From Sesamum alatum (taxonomy: Eukaryota > Streptophyta > Magnoliopsida > Lamiales > Pedaliaceae), in the NCBI GenBank assembly GCA_034509735.1, contig JACGWO010000002.1:28629636-28693635 (forward strand): a stretch of DNA of 64,000 nt, written 5' to 3'. The notes below the pieces were generated by a model. That model saw only the letters and a list, made by a program, of their open reading frames with translations. It ran no database searches and was not told where the DNA came from. The position numbers and the translations under genes were made by a program. This document shows positions 1-9,887 of this stretch, piece by piece (positions within the stretch are counted from its first letter, which is position 1; the number at the start of each line of letters is the position of its first letter).

Positions 1-446
1 AGCCTTATTATTCCAAGGCACTAGAAAGAGAGAAGAAGAAAGCAGTTAAAGAGGCACACAGGCCCAACAGAAAATTAAACCATACATCCGGTCTAGGGCT
101 CGTGATCATCCATTTCCATCCAACACACATAATCACATGATCCAATCACATAATTACAATATACCAATAATTCATGATTTCCAATCATAATAATCCAAAA
201 CAGAAATAAATGATCATGTGCGCAACGTGTGAAAAATAAAACAGAAATATTGGTAATAATATTTTTCTCGTTTTAGGAAAACCTTTCCTCATTATTTTAA
301 GTAAAATAATCCCGGGATTCCAAATCCAATTTATTTTACTCCTAAAATAATGTCTTTAGAAATTTAGGCAAAATTGAACCCAAAACGAATTTTCAGAATT
401 AATTCAAAATTAAAACTGAAAAGTAAAATAAAAAGAATAAAATAAT

Positions 447-470
447 GCTAGGGTTTCAAGAAACCCTAGC
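447..470. other. Telo-box hairpin at edge of GC block
   Basis: A perfect inverted repeat with 11-base arms (GCTAGGGTTTC and its complement) has a 2-base centre. Each arm contains AAACCCTA, the plant telo-box core. It sits exactly where the AT-rich leader meets the GC block. The same structure occurs at 9611-9634, 13455-13473 (shorter) and 40161-40182. Confidence 0.75.
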
Positions 471-1065
471 TGCAGCACCCGCCGGCCGCCGCCACCAGCA
501 GCAGCCGGCCGGCCGTGCGCGCAGGGCAGCAGGCCCAGCCTGCCGCCCCTGCGCGCGCGCAGGCACTGCCTGGCCGGGCGCGCGCGCGCAGGCCCCTTGC
601 CTGCGTGCGCGCGCGCCTGGCCGGCAGCGCGCTGCGCGGCCTGGTGTTCCGGCAGGCCGTCGCGCGCGCAGGCTCCTCTGCCTCGCGCGCGTCGGCCTGC
701 TGGTCGCCAGCCGCGAGCCTGCGCTGTGCGCAGTGCGCGCGCGCAGACGCCTCCGTCTGCGTGCGCGCGCGCCTGGCAGCGCGCCTGGTGCCGTCCGCGC
801 GCGGGCTCTCCGCCCGCCAGCCTTGCGCGCGCGCGCGCATGAGCGCGCCTACCGGCCGCGCGCGCGCAGACACCCTCGTCTGCCCGCGCGCGCGGCTGGA
901 GGCGCCCCCTTGCGCGCGCGCCCCGCGCGCAGCCATCCTGGCTGCGCGCTGCCCCTGCGCGGCCGGCTGGGCGGGCGCGCGCAGGCTACCCTTGCCTGCG
1001 CGCGTCTGCCCTGCCGGCAGCGCTCGGCTGCGCGCGGCCAGCCTTCCCGGCTGGCCGGCTGTGGC
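471..1065 (-). other. GC-rich leader block with repeated stem-loops
   Basis: About 600 bases consist largely of alternating GC/CG runs inside an otherwise AT-rich element. Two stem-loops are clear: GCAGACG at 743-749 pairs with CGTCTGC at 754-760, extended by flanking CG runs, and GCAGAC at 866-871 pairs with GTCTGC at 878-883. Related blocks lie at 9635-9887, 13474-13996, 19616-19885, 39915-40160 and 53344-53790. CpG-rich alternating sequence can adopt Z-DNA. Its role in the element is unknown. Confidence 0.8.
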
Positions 1066-1265
1066 GTTTCTCGTTTTTCAGTTCAAATTTTCCCGTTTCC
1101 CAAGAAAAAACAGAAAATACCAACATTTAGAATTTCACACGAATTAAAAGCAATAAAACAACATGCTTTAATAATCAAGAAAATCAAGATTTAATTAAAA
1201 CATGCTCAAAAAACACGTTTCATGCTTAAAACGCACATAAACCCTAGGCCTATACACCGAACCGG

Positions 1266-1277
1266 GCTCTGATACCA
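1266..1277 (-). other. Primer-binding site, initiator Met-tRNA type
   Basis: The minus strand reads TGGTATCAGAGC one base after the LTR end. This is the classic plant copia PBS, complementary to the 3' end of initiator tRNA-Met, and it fixes the LTR boundary at 1279. Equivalent sites sit next to the A2 LTR (about 14195-14206) and the A3 LTR (about 20085-20096). Confidence 0.92.
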
Positions 1278-1278
1278 C

Positions 1279-4039
1279 TGAAAGGAATTGTGGATCGTCC
1301 CGGGAAAAAGCGCGAATGCGGAAGCGCGGTATAATTAAAAAAATGCGGAATTTAAACATGCTTTTAAATTAAAACACGTTTCAAAGGGTGTGCCTTTAAA
1401 ATTTTCCGGGTGTTCGGTGTATCTCATGAATAAATCACATATAACATATCATGGAGGCCATAGGGTTGAAAATAAAAGACGACGAAAATCTAAAACGAGA
1501 CCTACCCGTTGTCGTTTTCGTCTTCAACGGCTACACGCGTTGTTCCCCGTTTTGCACCAAGATCTCGTTCTTGAGACCCTCCAAATCGTGACACACGATC
1601 CACCCACGTATCTTGTACGTCGTGCTAGCAACGAACAAGTTTATATTTTGGAGTGGATGAATCAACAACACGTTATGAATTAACGGTATTGATTCATCAA
1701 GTTCTAATGTTCCAAGAACAAGAGAACTAGTGGAATGTGTTTCTTGGAGAGAGAGAGGTGACGAGAGATGAGAGGGAGAGATCCGAGTGTGTGTGTGTTG
1801 TGTGTGTGTTTGGAGATTCATCATCCTTCAACTTGTAGGATGCTAGGGGTTTATATAGAAGAGGAGTTTAATCCTCTTTAAAACTCCTCTTTTAAGAACT
1901 CTAATTTGACTAGGATTTTGACCTAGTCAAAGTCCTAGTCAAAGTAGTGTTTTGACCTAGTCAAAACAATCCTAGCCATCCATCTCTCCCATTGATCTCA
2001 ACCGTTGATCTAATTTAATTTAATGGAATATTTAAAACCTATTTAAATATTTCCAAGAGGCTAAAATAAATATAAATATTATTTAAGCCCATTAAATAAA
2101 TCCCTTTGATAAATCTAATTTATTAATTTAATTCCTTATATCTAATAGAAGGAATTATTTCTCCAAGAAAAATAAAGGACCCGATTAAATCCAATTTAAT
2201 CATTCCTTCACTCCAATATTTAATTCCTAATTAAATATCTAAATGTGTGTGGATAGTGTGTGACTCTTTAGGTTCACCTTTCAGCTAGACTTGGTCGGAT
2301 TCCTAGAATCCTTCCGTTACCATGGGTGGCCATCTAGCAACGGTCCATGGCACTAGAGACTAGGTGAAATATTCAGGGATGAACATTTAGGCTCTAACAG
2401 TACACTTGTCCTTCTGTCTTCGGTCTCATCACTTAGAATCTAGGGCACGGAAAATGCAGGTACCCATTTTGGACCTAAGTGTTGGTCTGTCCTCACTAAA
2501 CGCCGCAAGGGAATCCTTCCCTTCTGTTCAGTCACTGTGGCCACAGTTTAGGGACAAGACCTAGAGTATACATGAGACTCAACTGCCAAAACCTATTGAC
2601 AGGAGACAGATCCTTTCTTGGAAACTACTGTCACTTTTGCACACCAGAACTGCACTAGACATGGCTTATGACTACCAAAGAGAATTCTGGCAATCTCTCA
2701 CCATATCTAAGATACAGCTTTGATGTACAGGTAAACTCAGCAATTCCTCAAGTCAAAGGACTTGACCTGTACCGTTGGAACCGGGAATACACGTCATACC
2801 TTGCTGACCATACTCAAGGTCCTCCGTAAGACGTTCCAGCGAGTCACCTCAGTCAGCTGCGTCCTCGCATGCTAACCCACTAACACTGCTTAGACGACCC
2901 TCGTCACCCGTCGATGAAACACGACAGCAGGTGCTTAGTGCAAGTCTCAAATGGAATCCCGGTACCCATTTTCGGGATTCCTTGACTTGGAGATTTCCGG
3001 ACTGATTCGGGAAGACTGATTCCATGGACCTACCTCCAAGCGTAGTCCCAGTCCCCGAAATTGATTCTCAGTCCGTGGGCTTTGTTTGCGTAGTGAACAG
3101 ATATAGAAAACAGATATAAGTGAACACAAACAAAGTAATGCCAAATGAAATTCACTTTTTTATTCATTAAGGGCATGATTGGTATGAGGGAATGCATTTG
3201 GAATGGAATGAACATTCCTAATCTTATTCCAAACACATATTTGGTATAATTTAGGAATAGCAATAGCCATTCCTTTGGGAATGCCCATTCCCATAAATAT
3301 GGGATTAGGCATTCCCCCACTCACCCATGGTTTTAGCTATTCCCAATAGTTTGGGAATAGATTTTGTTTTTATATACTGCTAAAATAATTTTTAATAAAA
3401 TTATAGTTGCGAGATTTATAGTCACAAAAATTATATATTATTTCAATACATTAAAATAAATGAATATCAATATAAAATATTTAAATATGTGGTTTTTAGA
3501 AAATATAAAATGTAAAATATAAAAAAAATTCTTAAATATTTTATTAAATATAATATAAAATTATTAACATCTTTATAGGCATTTTACCAGATATTACTAA
3601 TAAGCATAAGCATTTACCAAATAATAAGTATTTTTTAAAAAAATTTAAATATATGAAAACGTCCAACAATATATATATATTATAAATTTATAATTAATTT
3701 AATATTTCAAAAATAATATTCCTTATGTCATTAATGAGACGTAGCTTAGTTGTTTTTTATTTTAATTTTTAAGTTTCATTATTAAAAAATATATAAATGA
3801 GTAATTTGAAAGTTTTGATTCAATTCTCCTTTTCATTCCTTTGGTATACCAAACATAGGAATGGTATACCAAAATCATTCCATTCCTACTTTATTCCATT
3901 CCTAATTTCATTCCATTCTCACTCAATTCCATTCCTATATACCAATCATGCCCTAATGATTTATCAAACACCCATAATTGTCTAGACATAGGTTACATAT
4001 ACCCGCCAAAATTGGCTTACATGGTCACCTATTCTAACA
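1279..4039 (-). repeat. Copia LTR, shared 3'/5' LTR, carrying a MITE
   Basis: The minus strand begins TGTTAGAATAGG at 4039 and ends TTTCA at 1279. A polypurine tract precedes it and a PBS follows it, so it is the 3' LTR of unit A and the 5' LTR of the next unit. Without the 783-bp MITE and 3-bp TSD it is about 1.98 kb, the family length. It is nearly identical to the LTRs at 36254-38230 and 45761-47747. The minus-strand TATA box is at 1850-1857, with TTGAC-type repeats upstream (about 1907-1970) and CA/CT-rich tracts downstream. Confidence 0.92.
3171..3953. mobile_element. Harbinger-like MITE, 783 bp
   Basis: Terminal inverted repeats start GGGCATGATTGGTAT and end ATACCAATCATGCCC. They are flanked by a TAA duplication (3168-3170 and 3954-3956). 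The other copies of this LTR (for example 36254-38230) have the uninterrupted site with a single TAA, so the insertion is recent relative to that LTR subfamily. The interior is very AT-rich and has no transposase. TIR start and 3-bp TWA-type TSD fit PIF/Harbinger (Tourist-like) elements. It would be a long MITE; a deleted autonomous element is the alternative. Confidence 0.88.
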
Positions 4040-4050
4040 ATCTCCCACTT
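4040..4050 (-). other. Polypurine tract of copia unit A
   Basis: AAGTGGGAGAT lies on the minus strand directly before the LTR start TGTTAG. This is the expected plus-strand primer position. The same tract precedes the LTRs of B (45750-45760) and D (59269-59279). Confidence 0.88.
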
Positions 4051-4055
4051 GACCT

Positions 4056-7000
4056 TTAAAGCCAAATCACCCATATGCCTAATCCCCATCTTCTCAAGAT
4101 GTTGCGTATGAGCACTCTGCGACATAGGCTTTGTCAGCGGGTCTGCTGTGTTGTCTGCTGAGTTGACTCGGTCCATCCGAACGTCACCTCTTCCTACCAT
4201 TTCTCTAAGAAGATGGTAGCGTCTAAGAATGTGTTTTGGAACGGTGATGAGATCTCAGTTCCTTTGCTTGCGCTATTGCACCGTTGTTATCACAGAAGAT
4301 GACAACGGGCTCGGCGATGCTAGGCACCACAATCCAACTCTTGGATGTAGTTTCTCATCCAAACCGCTTCCTTAGCAGCTTCTGAAGCTGCTATGTATTC
4401 AGCCTCAGTGGTAGAGTCAGCAAGTGGTTGCTTGCTTGGAACTTTTCCAAGCCACTACTCCTCCGTTGAGTTTGAATACATATCCCGATGAGACTTGGCA
4501 TCATCGTCATCAGACTGGAAGCTAGCGTCGCTAAAGCCTTCCAGAATAAGTTCTCCATTGCCATAGACCAAGAACATTTCCTTAGTCCTCCTAAGGTACT
4601 TAAGGATGCCTTAACGGCATTCCAATGTGCCTCTCCTGCACAGGACTGATATTTGCTTGTCACGCTCAAAGCGTATGCAATGTCAGGCCTGGTGCAATGG
4701 ACCGCATATTGGATGCTACCTACCGCAGAAGCATAGGGGATGACTTTCATCTTTTCAAGTTCCTCATCAGTCTGCGGGGACTGCTTCTTGGATAACTTGA
4801 TCCCATGCCTCATTGGAAGGAATCCTCGTTTGGAGTTGTCCATTCGATATCTCTTTAGGACTTTCTCCATATACGAGTTTTGGGTGAGCCCTAACATCCT
4901 TTTAGATCTGTCCCTGACAATCTGGATGCCTAGGATGTAGGAGGCTTCTCCCAAGTCCTTCATGGAAAACTTGGTTGACAACCATGCTTTTGTGTCTCCT
5001 AACATTCTGACGTCATTACCAATGAGCAGAATGTCATCCACGTAAAGCACTAGGAACACTATAGAGCTCCCACTGACCTTCTTGTATACACAAGGGTCGG
5101 ATTCGTTTTTGATGAAGTCATATCCCCGTATTACTTCATCAAATCGAATGTTCCAACTTCGGGATGCTTGTTTGAGGCCATAGATGGACTTCTGGAGACG
5201 ACAGACCTTCTGTTCTTCTCCAGTGACCGTGAAACCCTCCGGCTGATCCATATAGATCTCTTCTTCAACGAAACCGTTGAGGAAGGCCGTTTTCACGTCC
5301 ATCTGCCATATTTCATAGTCATACCATGCTGCTATGGCAAGCAGGATGCGAATGGACTTAGCCATGGCTACTGGCGAGTAGGTATCCTCAAAATCGACCC
5401 CGGGTCGTTGAGTGTATCCCTTAGCTACAAGCCTAGCCTTAAAGGTTGTGACTTCTCCATCAACGCCGAGTTTGCGCTTGTAGACCCACTTACAGCCCAC
5501 TGGCTTAACACTTTTCGGTGGATCTACGAGTCTCCAAACTTGGTTCTCGCTCATGGAGTCCATTTCGGTCTTCATGGCCTCAAGCCATTTCCCGGAGTCG
5601 ATGTCAGACATCGCTTCCCCGTATGTCTTAGGATCGTTTATCCAGAAGATCGGTCGCACCTAGAAACCCATATCTCACTGGAGGTCTGGATTCTCTAGTG
5701 GACCTACGGAGGACGGGAACGTCAGTGGTGACTGTGGGCGCTGACTGTATCGGAGCCGGCGGTTCAGGGACCGGGACTGGCCTTTGAGGTTGTCCTTCAT
5801 GCCTAGCATGTTGGACTTCTCTAGGTTGGTCGGTCCTCCGTTCATTAATCCTGAATCCTCTTGGTGAGGTTTCCGCGGCTATTTCTGATGGCTGAGTTCC
5901 ATCACTTGATTCCTCAAGGATCAGCTCATCAGGTTGGATATCCTCTGGGAAGCCTTGCTCCAAGAATACTGCATTCCTTGAAACAAATACCTTTTGTTCC
6001 AAAGGGTCATAAAAGTAATAACCCGCAGTTTCTCTCTAGGGTATCCAACGAACCTGCATAGGCTAGACCTGGATTCTAGCTTATCTCCCACTAACCTCTT
6101 GACGTATGCGGGGCTACCCCACACTTTCAAGTAGTTGTAGGACGCAGGCTTGCCGTGCCATATCTCATATGGCGTTTGGGTCAATGCACTGGTAGGCGCC
6201 AAATTCAACAACTTGGCTGCCGTTTCTAATGCATAACCCCAAAACGATAAGGGCAATTTGGTAAAACTCATCATGGACCGAACCATGTCCAACAGGGTTC
6301 GGTTCCTCCTTTCAGAGACGCCATTTAACTGTGGTGTTCCGGGAGGTGTCCATTCCGATATTATACTATTTTCTTTTAGATAATCTAGGAATTCGGCACT
6401 AAGGTATTCACCGCCTCGGTCTGACCGTAGGACTTTAATTTTGCAGTTGGTCTGGTTCTCCACTTCAAGCCTGAATTCTTTAAACCTCTCAAGAGCTTCA
6501 GACTTGTACCTCATCAGGTAAACATAACCGTACCGTGAATGGTCCATCGGTGAAGGTTATGAAGTAGGAGAACCCACCTCGGGCCTGCGTCCTTAGTGGT
6601 CCACACACGTCTGTATGGACCAAGTCCAACAGACCTGTGGCAAGCCTGCTTTGTCCTACAAAGGGCTTCTTGGTCATTTTCCCTCTTAGACAAGACTCAC
6701 AAGTTGGTAGATCACTCAAGTCCCCAACCTCTAGGTTCTTTGAGTCTACCAACCTTTTCATCCTATCTTGGGATATGTGACCTAGCCTAGCGTGCCACAG
6801 ACGTGCGTTTCCCGTTATTATCTAATTTCCGTTTGTGTTGAGCGTTAAGAACGAAATTCGTTTGTTGCAAGATATAGAGCCCGTTATGCAATGTACCGAG
6901 TAGATGAGCAATTCCACACCTCATCAAATAAAAGCAATTTTTATTGATTCTGAACTCATAACCACTAATTGTCCAATAATGGAATGGAAATGATGTTCTT

Positions 7001-8111
7001 AATCATACTAGGTACAAAATAAATCTGCTCTAATTCTATGCTAATGGTATCACTAATTACTAAAGTGGCGGATCCTACTGCTTCTGCCGAGATGGCCTTG
7101 CCATTTCCAAGCTTTAGGATCATGTCCCCGCTACTTAGTTTTCTGCTTCTTTTCAGCACCTGCAAATCATTGCAAATGTGAGCTCCACAGCCGGTATCCA
7201 ATACCCAAGAGGCAGAATTAGTGACCATGTTAACCTCAATCACAAATATACCTTGGTTTGAGAAGAGTTTGGGGCACTCTCTCTTCCAATGCCCTTTCTC
7301 ACGGCAGTTGATACATATGTCATATGCCTTTGACTGTTGCTTGGAGACAACCTTTCCCTTTCCTTTGCCTTTCCCCTCTTTGGCAATGGGAACACTCTGA
7401 GTGTTCGTAGCTGCTATGACGGCTTTTCCCTTCCCTTCTTCTTTTCCAACGTCCGGCACCCTTGCCTTTCGTCTTGGAAGTTGAAGCACCTCCAAACAAT
7501 ACCGAAGGCGTGGACTTCTTAGTCGTTGCCTCGTATTGCACCAACATATTGATCAACTCATGAATGCCCTTCTCAAGTGTATTCATGTTATAGTTGACGA
7601 TAAATTGGTCGAAGGAGGGTGGGAGTGACTGAAGGATCACATCTATGTACGTTTCATTATCGAGACCTGCCTTTAGGTCCTCGAGCTTTTCCACTAGGGT
7701 AAGCATTTTAACCCCATGCTCTTGTACAGAGGATCCTTCTGTCATTTTAGTTCCAAAGAACGCCTTGGTCGCGACATACCTAGTATGCCGATCTGGGACT
7801 GCATAGCAATCCTTAAGGCGAGCCATAATGGAAGGGACATCGTCTAGCCTTTCATATTGCTTCTGAATCTCATTGGTCATCGAAGCAAGTATGATGCTAC
7901 GGACCTTCCGGTTATCCTTATGCCAAGTCTCGAACGTCTCACGTTCTTCTGGCGTGGATCCTTCCGGTAAGGTCCTAGGGAGAGGCTCGTCCATGACGTA
8001 GCCTTGGTTCTCGTAATCTAGGACTATCCTGAGATTGCGCAACCAGTCGTTGTAATTTGTTCCATTGAATTTGTTTGTCTCAAGAATGGTTGATAGTGGG
8101 TTCTTAGACAT
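4056..8111 (-). pseudogene. Copia gag-pol of unit A, frameshifted
   Basis: This would encode the whole Ty1/copia polyprotein, which packages RNA, makes cDNA and integrates it. The gag start codon is at 8111 (MSKNPLSTIL). Going leftwards are gag to about 7320, a CCHC knuckle near 7275-7317, protease (DTG) near 7200, the HARLGH pre-integrase domain near 6780, integrase core about 6630-6100, RT with YVDD at 5033-5044, and RNase H to 4056. Compared with element B it carries many small indels: near 7447, 6960, 6805, 6543, 6034 (two bases), 5638, 4610, 4245 and 4066, several of them in short homopolymers. RT and part of RNase H stay open over about 420 residues. It lacks the TAG present in the integrase of B, so that stop arose in B only. 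Confidence 0.93.
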
Positions 8112-9887
8112 TTTAAAATCTATATTTAGAAATAACGCGCGATCAGCAGAAAATAAAGACGGTGGTTTGATGAAATAATTAAATGCTTGGTCTTTAGTCA
8201 TTTAATCCTCCCACTATTTATACGAAAACACGGTACTCTCAAACGTGATTTTCGGGAAATCCTTTCCTAGTGGGCTTGGGATCCACAACGATTTTTCCCA
8301 TACCCCGCTTTTACGATTCGCATGGAAAAGATCCTGTGGGAGTTATTCCATACCATTCTCGTTCCACGAGATTCCCAAGATTATTGCCTCACCCTTTTGC
8401 ATGACCCCGAGGACTCCAAGCGAATCATGCTAATTGGCGTTAGACCCGACCCAATCGACCGAGCCATGGACCCACTAGTACCCCCACGACTCGTGAGACA
8501 GGTAACAGCAGCCCATTTTTCGTTCATGACACAGTGCAGCTTCTTTTAAGTACAATAACGTGCCACGACTCGTGAGACCACGCTATTGACCTAAAACAGC
8601 TTCCTCACTATGCCACGGATTGGAAGGCATGGACGAACTCCTAGAGTTCATGTCCACTTTATCTAGGGTCTAATATTTCAACATTGGTCCAACCAATGTG
8701 AGAGTAGTGAATGACCGAGATCTCATAATATATCCATACATTCATCCATAATGCATAAATAAAATCCATCCATAGCAGTTATATGATAAATAAAAGCCAT
8801 TCATCCATCATAATAACCACATGCAAAATTAAAGCCTAGCACGCCCCTGTTGGATGATCACGAGCCCAAATCCTATGCGACCCACTGAGCCCGCAGTGGA
8901 TCTATGGTCAATCTAGGGTTGGTCCTATACTATTACAATAATAGTAACCCAATCATCATGCTGATGGGCCTTGGTCTCTTTTTCTCTTTCTTCACTTCAT
9001 GGAAAACGCCATGGGACCTCCGGTCTGGGCTCTCCATGTGGTCCTTCCTTCTTCTCCATCAATTACAAAAAATGGAAACCTCACTCCTAGTCTACTCTCA
9101 TTACATATTAAAAAGTAGAAACCCCAGCGAAAACCCGGGGGAGTACATAAGGAGGGAGGTAGAAAGCCTTATTATTCCAAGGCACTAGAAAGAGAGAAGG
9201 AGAAAGCAGTTAAAGAGGCACACAGGCCCAACAGAAAATTAAACCATACATCCGGTCTAGGGCTCGTGATCATCCATTTCCATCCAACACACATAATCAC
9301 ATGATCCAATCACATAATTACAAATACCAATAATTCATGATTTCCAATCATAATAATCCAAAACAGAAATAAATGATCATGTGCGCAACGTGTGAAAAAT
9401 AAAACAGAAATATTGGTAATAATATTTTTCTCGTTTTAGGAAAACCTTTCCTCATTATTTTAAGTAAATAATCCCGGGATTCCAAATCCAATTTATTTTA
9501 CTCCTAAAATAATGTCTTTAGAAATTTAGGCAAAATTGAACCCAAAAACGAATTTTCAAGAATTAATTCAAAATTAAAACTGAAAAGTAAAATAAAAAGA
9601 ATAAAATAATGCTAGGGTTTCAAGAAACCCTAGCTGCAGCACCCCGCCGGCCGCCGCCACCAGCAGCAGCCGGCCGGCCGTGCGCGCAGGGCAGCAGGCC
9701 CAGCCTGCCGCCCCTGCGCGCGCGCAGGCACTGCCTGGCCGGGCGCGCGCGCGCAGGCCCCTTGCCTGCGTGCGCGTGCGCCTGGCCGGCAGCGCGCTGC
9801 GCGGCCTGGTGTTCCGGCAGGCCGTCGCGCGCGCAGGCTCCTCTGCCTCGCGCGCGTCGGCCTGCTGGTCGCCAGCCGCGAGCCTGC
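8112..9887 (-). other. Truncated leader of unit A
   Basis: The sequence matches the leader at 1-735 and continues down to gag. The GC block remains only at 9635-9887, where it stops abruptly and joins pol of A2. Visible landmarks are the telo-box hairpin (9611-9634), an inverted repeat with arms ACATTGGT/ACCAATGT (8681-8699) and two CACGACTCGTG palindromes (8485-8495 and 8564-8574). The PBS and 5' LTR of this unit are missing. Confidence 0.85.

Larger units (their letters stand above)
1..1278 (-). other. Copia 5' leader of a unit leaving the window
   Basis: This untranslated leader lies between the PBS (1266-1277) and the gag of a unit beyond position 1. In the sense direction it has an AT-rich stretch ending in ACCCTAGG-type sequence (about 1060-1265), a GC-rich block (471-1065), a telo-box hairpin (447-470) and an AT-rich tail (1-446). 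It closely matches the leader of A at 9167-9887, but here the GC block is complete. The Arg/Ala/Pro-rich frames across the block are a by-product of its composition. Confidence 0.85.

Noticed and set aside
445..1194. Long Arg/Ala/Pro-rich open frames on both strands of the GC block (also at 9574-9964, 13517-14129, 19581-20007, 39824-40283 and 53270-53817)
   Set aside because: Overlapping frames in several phases and both strands follow from CG-rich composition with few stop codons. The protein sequence is low complexity and not conserved between copies in a single frame.
1266..1277. TGGTATCAGAGC as a possible tRNA gene end
   Set aside because: Only the 12-base primer site is present next to an LTR end; no tRNA cloverleaf can be formed from the flanks.
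8485..8574. Repeated palindromes as a CRISPR-like or satellite array
   Set aside because: Only two copies per leader, spaced by conserved rather than variable sequence, in a eukaryotic transposon.
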